From NCBI GenBank assembly GCA_040381215.1, contig JBEIHO010000112.1, positions 1 through 8,696 on the forward strand: a stretch of DNA of 8,696 bases, given 5' to 3'. This document shows, in pieces, positions 5,791 to 8,696 of this stretch. The stretch is from SZUA-430 sp040381215. GTDB taxonomy: Bacteria > Pseudomonadota > Alphaproteobacteria > Micropepsales > Micropepsaceae. Position 1 is the first letter of the stretch, and each line of letters starts with the position of its first letter. The notes beneath the pieces are model-generated. The model saw only the letters and a program-made list of their open reading frames with translations, was not told the DNA's origin and did not search any database. The position numbers and the translations under genes are program-made.

Positions 5791-6198
5791 TCATTTTACG
5801 TTGTTTGAGTTGCCAGCGCGACGTACGATGATCCGCTCGCTCTCTTCGAGTTGCCTGAACTCGTCGTTGTACTCACTGTGGACGAGCCAGCGGTCCACCA
5901 CTCGCCCCGCCACCTCCCGTTCGCAAATCAGCACTAGCCCTTCGTTCATGGAGGTGAGCAAATTTAGATAATCGCATTCTACGTAGTTGCCACGCCCATC
6001 AACGAACATGAGATCGCCGTGCACGTGCCATGGCCCATCGAGAAAGCCGATGAGGCAATCCTCCTCAAGTTCGTCATTAACGAAAGACAGTACGGCACCT
6101 TGACAGAGGTCAACGTCAACGCGTTGGTCGCCATCCAGCCGTGTCGAGAATCCAATTTCCCGGCAAAGCTGAGTGACCATTTCAAGATCGTAGCGCAT
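5791..6198 (-). CDS. Hypothetical soluble protein, relatively AT-rich
   Basis: This 135-residue acidic protein has no signal peptide or membrane segment and I do not recognise its family. Its look is of a compact alpha/beta fold: an N-terminal helix (RYDLEMVTQLCREIGF), then DCLIGFLDGPWHVHGDLMFVD (residues 47-67), NYVECDYLNLLTSMNEGLVLICE, and a closing block of DRWLVHSEYNDEFRQLEESERIIVRRAG. Size and composition resemble small immunity-type proteins carried singly in accessory DNA, but that is only a guess. The start is uncertain. The ATG at 6198 begins the natural domain but lacks a clear ribosome-binding site, and a TTG at 6252 would add 18 residues. Its base composition is visibly less GC-rich than its neighbours, suggesting separate acquisition. 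Confidence 0.68.
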   Translation of the reverse strand: MRYDLEMVTQLCREIGFSTRLDGDQRVDVDLCQGAVLSFVNDELEEDCLIGFLDGPWHVHGDLMFVDGRGNYVECDYLNLLTSMNEGLVLICEREVAGRVVDRWLVHSEYNDEFRQLEESERIIVRRAGNSNNVK

Positions 6199-6453
6199 GA
6201 GACTACTTTGCTGCTTCAGCGGTGAGCTTGCATTCGTCCTACGCTGTATCAATCCAAAAGTCTTGAGATATGCACGTGGTCGGCAAGGGGCCGGGCGCGG
6301 AAGGGCGGGTTTCTACATGCCTCTCGGGAACTGCGTACATCCACGTCGCACGAGCGATGGCCTCCCACGAACACCGGGCAGCGATGATTGGTGTCCGCGT
6401 GAAAGTCATGTTTGGGAAGAAACCGAACCTGAACAGGACCGCTCTCTGAAGGC
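6199..6453. other. Intergenic region between hypothetical gene and export operon
   Basis: No supportable gene is present. It lies upstream of the hypothetical gene and downstream of the exported jelly-roll gene, so it should hold the former's promoter and the latter's terminator. No strong hairpin plus T-run follows 6454. Composition shifts here from the mobile-DNA mosaic to the regular high-GC pattern of the right third, so one boundary of the accessory region may lie in this gap. Confidence 0.35.
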
Positions 6454-7224
6454 TTACCTCGCCGCAACCGACAGGTTAGAGAAGAACGCCTCAGTGCCGT
6501 CATCCACCCACAGGCCGATGCGGCCCTTGCGGCCCGGATAGCTGAGGTCCGCCACCTGCAGCACCTCTGCACCATCCACGAATGCGCGCAATGAACCACC
6601 GTCGATCTCAAGGCGCAGGCGATGCCAGCTGTCGATGGCGACCGGCGCGGCCTCCTCGTAGCGGTTGGGGTGCTCCTGCCGGAGTTTTCGCCAGTAGCGG
6701 TCCGGATAGCTGATATACTGAATCGCAAACACGTTGCGCGGCGCAGGCGGCGGCGGCTCGTTGCGGCTGCCGTTGGTCATGCGCAGATAGACAGCTTCGA
6801 AGGTGTTGAGATCATCGGCGATGTGGAAAGCGAGGCCGACGAAACCACGGACGTCCGGCTGGCCGCGCCCGTTGATCCGGGCGGCGAGATCCACCTCGAT
6901 GGTGCCATTGGCAAACTCGATTGCGGGCATGGCAAAGCTGGGACCATTACCCGCCGAGCCGGGCACAAGCAGCGCCTTCTGGGCATCTTCGGTCAGCGCG
7001 ACGGCAACAGCTTCACGCTCCTTGAAGCGGCCGGCTGCGACCTGCACCAGATTGGTCGTCAGGCTTTCGGGGGAGCGCAGCGGGAACATCCGCGCGCCGC
7101 CGGATTGGGCAAAGACAGGCCGGGCGGCAAGGCAAGGGCCGAGCAATCCGCTTGCAAGGCTTCCGAGGATGACGCCGCGCCGTGTCGACAGCGCGCCAGA
7201 CTTGTTCAGAGAAGAGCCGGTCAT
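6454..7224 (-). CDS. Tat-exported LamG/DUF1080-like jelly-roll protein
   Basis: This is a 256-residue secreted protein. Residues 14-40 form a twin-arginine signal (STRRGVILGSLASGLLG, cleavage likely near VFAQ-40). The mature part has the look of a concanavalin/LamG-like jelly roll, as in DUF1080 or GH16-like folds: FANGTIEVDLAARINGRG (104-121), FVGLAFHIADDLNTFEAVYLRM (128-149), DSWHRLRLEIDGGSLRAFVDG (198-218) and GRIGLWVDDGTEAFFSNLSV (234-253). No catalytic site is apparent, so it may bind a carbohydrate or partner rather than cleave. The ATG at 7224 has GAGGAG upstream, and its GGAG directly follows the MBL gene's stop. A longer frame opening at 7494 was rejected because the extension is a shadow of the MBL gene. 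Confidence 0.8.
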   Translation of the reverse strand: MTGSSLNKSGALSTRRGVILGSLASGLLGPCLAARPVFAQSGGARMFPLRSPESLTTNLVQVAAGRFKEREAVAVALTEDAQKALLVPGSAGNGPSFAMPAIEFANGTIEVDLAARINGRGQPDVRGFVGLAFHIADDLNTFEAVYLRMTNGSRNEPPPPAPRNVFAIQYISYPDRYWRKLRQEHPNRYEEAAPVAIDSWHRLRLEIDGGSLRAFVDGAEVLQVADLSYPGRKGRIGLWVDDGTEAFFSNLSVAAR

Positions 7225-7235
7225 CTCCACTCTCC

Positions 7236-8126
7236 TCAAGACTTCAGGGCGCGCGAGAGGCCAAGGGTGAGCAGAGGCGGTATCCGGTAGTCCGGAAATG
7301 CCTTTGCGATCTCCTCGGTAATGGCCTTGGCCTGGTCCTCCTTGCCGATATTGGCCATGAGGAGCGGCTTGACCGCCTCGAGATAGTTCACGAGGCCCGC
7401 GAGGCTGGCAGGTGCGGTCGGTTCGCCATGGCCCGGCAGGATGACGGGAACCTCGCCGGCGCGCGTTTCCATCGCCCTCAGCGCCCCGACCCACTGGTCG
7501 ATCTGACGGCTGACGACCGCATGGACCTTGTTGTAAACAATATCCTGCGCGATCAGGACACCGGCCTGAGGCAGTTCCACGGTCATGATTTCCGGCGCTT
7601 CGGTATCAAGCACCGGGCGGAACCGGAACACCACACCGCCGATGGTTTCTTCGCCAGCCGCGATCGTGCCGACGATGGTAGGAGCTTTCGTCTCGACCTT
7701 GCGTTCGGCGACCACGGCTGCACCGCGCTCACTCACGAACTTGCCGGTGATCGGCCCGGCATGAACCTCCGCGATTCCGGCATGATGGAAGCCGAACCAA
7801 TGGTCCGGATGCGCATGGCTGAGAATTGCCCGCGTCACCGGCTTGCCGAGCGAAGCCAAGTAACGCTTGAGTTCCTGCGCCGCCGGCGCAACGAACTGGC
7901 CATCCACCAGCACCAGGCCATTCTGCGTTTCGACGATATGCGAGGTGACCATCGCACCCGAGGGCTCGGCCATGTAGGTATGGACGCGCACGCCGCCACG
8001 CTCGGTGACGAACACCTTGCCCTTGAAGTCTGCCGGAGCAACGCTGGCGCCTTGTGCGAAGACCGGGCCTGCAAGCAACGACGTTCCGAACAAGGCAAGC
8101 AGGGATCTGCGATCGATCTGGGACAT
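7236..8126 (-). CDS. MBL-fold metallo-hydrolase with Tat-type signal
   Basis: This 296-residue exported hydrolase has the metallo-beta-lactamase fold. The N-terminus carries DRRSLLALFGTSLLAGPVFAQ, a twin-arginine-like signal with cleavage near residue 25. Metal ligands are visible in SHAHPDHWFG (H104, H106, D108, H109), the Asp of LIAQDIVYN (D195) and the His of LPGHGEPT (H233). The usual third-position His between these blocks is not obvious: the region reads DTEAPEIMTVELP, so the second metal site may be modified. The substrate is unknown, and the name does not mean antibiotic resistance. The start at 8126 has GAGGAG six bases upstream. An in-frame extension to 8258 overlaps the LysR gene and was rejected. 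The jelly-roll gene follows after 11 bp. Confidence 0.9.
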   Translation of the reverse strand: MSQIDRRSLLALFGTSLLAGPVFAQGASVAPADFKGKVFVTERGGVRVHTYMAEPSGAMVTSHIVETQNGLVLVDGQFVAPAAQELKRYLASLGKPVTRAILSHAHPDHWFGFHHAGIAEVHAGPITGKFVSERGAAVVAERKVETKAPTIVGTIAAGEETIGGVVFRFRPVLDTEAPEIMTVELPQAGVLIAQDIVYNKVHAVVSRQIDQWVGALRAMETRAGEVPVILPGHGEPTAPASLAGLVNYLEAVKPLLMANIGKEDQAKAITEEIAKAFPDYRIPPLLTLGLSRALKS

Positions 8127-8176
8127 GGCGTGCTCCTCGCATTGATGACGTGCACATTGATACAAGAGGATTTTAC

Positions 8177-8210
8177 ATGCAGGAAATTCATTATATTCAT
8201 TGCTCATGAA
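8177..8210. promoter_or_regulatory. LysR-box-like dyads in the divergent promoter region
   Basis: Two dyads fit the LysR T-N11-A pattern. TTCAT-TGCTC-ATGAA (8196-8210) is a perfect inverted repeat that overlaps the regulator's start codon. ATGCAGGAAATTCAT (8177-8191) has ATG/CAT ends. Both lie in the 79-bp gap shared with the MBL operon. The repeats are seen directly. Binding by the adjacent LysR protein is inferred. Confidence 0.5.
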
Positions 8211-8696
8211 CAAAATCGATTTACGCCGTGTCGACCTGAACCTTCTGCCCGTCTTCACGGTGCTGATGGAGGAGTGTCATGTTTCCCGTGCCGCCGAGCG
8301 GCTCGGCAGAACCCAGTCAGCTGTCAGTCACGCGCTGGAGCGCCTGCGTGAGCAACTGGGCGACCCGCTTCTGGTGCGTGTTGGCGGAGCCATGCGGCCA
8401 AGCCCGTTCGCCCTGGAACTGATCGGCGAATTGCGGCCGCTTCTTCAACATGTCCAGCGCATCCTTGCGCCAAGAGAGGCCTTCGAGCCAGCAACTTCGG
8501 AACGAACATTCAGGGTCGTCCTGCCCGACTTCTGGAGCGATGCTGTCGCCCGGTTCCTGGCACTTGCCGGCCATATTGCACCGGCTATTTCGCTTGAATG
8601 GCTTGCGCCACGAGAGACGAGCCTTGTCGATCTTGCAGCAGGACAGGTCGATCTGGTCGTTGCGCCCAGTCAAATCGCGCATCCCGAGGGTGTACA
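8206..8696 (+). CDS. LysR-family transcriptional regulator, 5' part (runs off right edge)
   Basis: The first 163 residues are visible. The winged helix-turn-helix is typical: LRRVDLNLLPVFTVLMEECH then VSRAAERLGRTQSAVSHALERLREQLGDPLLVR (residues 26-58). The start of the effector-binding domain follows (ERTFRVVLPDFW, and DLAAGQVDLVVAPS near 143-156). The gene is divergent from the MBL/jelly-roll operon, the standard arrangement for a LysR regulator and its target, so it probably controls export of those two proteins in response to a small molecule. The ribosome-binding site is poor. A LysR-box-like dyad covers the ATG, which would suit autorepression. Confidence 0.92.
   Translation, partial: MNKIDLRRVDLNLLPVFTVLMEECHVSRAAERLGRTQSAVSHALERLREQLGDPLLVRVGGAMRPSPFALELIGELRPLLQHVQRILAPREAFEPATSERTFRVVLPDFWSDAVARFLALAGHIAPAISLEWLAPRETSLVDLAAGQVDLVVAPSQIAHPEGV

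Noticed and set aside
7225..7494. N-terminal extension of the jelly-roll gene up to 7494
   Set aside because: The extension overlaps the MBL gene out of frame, is Gly/Arg-rich, and lacks the signal peptide start and ribosome-binding site found at 7224.
8127..8258. N-terminal extension of the MBL protein
   Set aside because: It would overlap the LysR gene and bury the Tat-type signal; the ATG at 8126 has a strong ribosome-binding site.
7182..8351. A 389-codon plus-strand open frame across the MBL gene
   Set aside because: It is antisense to a gene with clear catalytic motifs and overlaps the LysR start; its translation is His/Arg/Asp-rich and unlike any family.
1..8696. CRISPR array, rRNA, tRNA or riboswitch
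   Set aside because: No regularly spaced direct repeats, no tRNA cloverleaf and no conserved RNA core were noticed on either strand.

Overview
The window reads as high-GC alphaproteobacterial DNA, most like a sphingomonad. That guess rests on codon use and on protein flavour (DUF3363-type relaxase tail, integrase type, HigBA, Tat-exported hydrolases), not on any marker gene. No rRNA, tRNA or CRISPR array was seen. The left two thirds is a mosaic of mobile-element pieces. The right third is an orderly, apparently intact chromosomal-type locus.

Layout, left to right. (1) At 1-50 is the first 16 codons of an IS256-family transposase, running off the left edge on the minus strand. (2) At 202-1423 is a complete ISAs1-family insertion sequence with near-perfect terminal inverted repeats and an intact DDE transposase, but no target duplication. 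(3) Directly against its right end is the C-terminal third of a P4/phage-type tyrosine integrase (to 1683). It has lost its 5' part, and an Asp stands where the catalytic Tyr is expected. (4) At 1854-3825 is a cargo unit: a TetR-family repressor with a WHG-type C-terminal domain, divergent from a two-gene membrane operon (a DUF4281/ABA4-like protein and an unrecognised multi-span membrane protein). Two inverted copies of a roughly 25-bp repeat lie in front of the two start codons and look like the repressor's operators. (5) At about 3880-5694 are decayed or trimmed mobilisation parts: a possible short-chain dehydrogenase tail, the C-terminus of a DUF3363 relaxase, an intact HigB-HigA toxin-antitoxin pair, a 74-residue conserved-looking small protein, and the N-terminus of a large serine recombinase with an in-frame amber codon and a lost 3' part. 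(6) At 5791-6198 is an unrecognised, more AT-rich gene on the minus strand. (7) At 6454-8126 is a minus-strand operon of two Tat-type exported proteins (an MBL-fold metallo-hydrolase, then a LamG/DUF1080-like jelly-roll protein). It is divergent from a LysR-type regulator (8206 to the right edge), with LysR-box-like dyads between them.

How the parts fit: the integrase, relaxase and recombinase fragments suggest that one or more integrative or mobilisable elements inserted here and then decayed by IS insertion and deletion. The TetR-controlled membrane operon and HigBA stayed intact. I see no clearly new defence or biosynthetic system. The most distinctive points are the symmetrical operator pair in front of an ABA4-like/unknown membrane operon, the Tyr-to-Asp integrase relic, the amber-interrupted recombinase, and the LysR/MBL/jelly-roll export locus.
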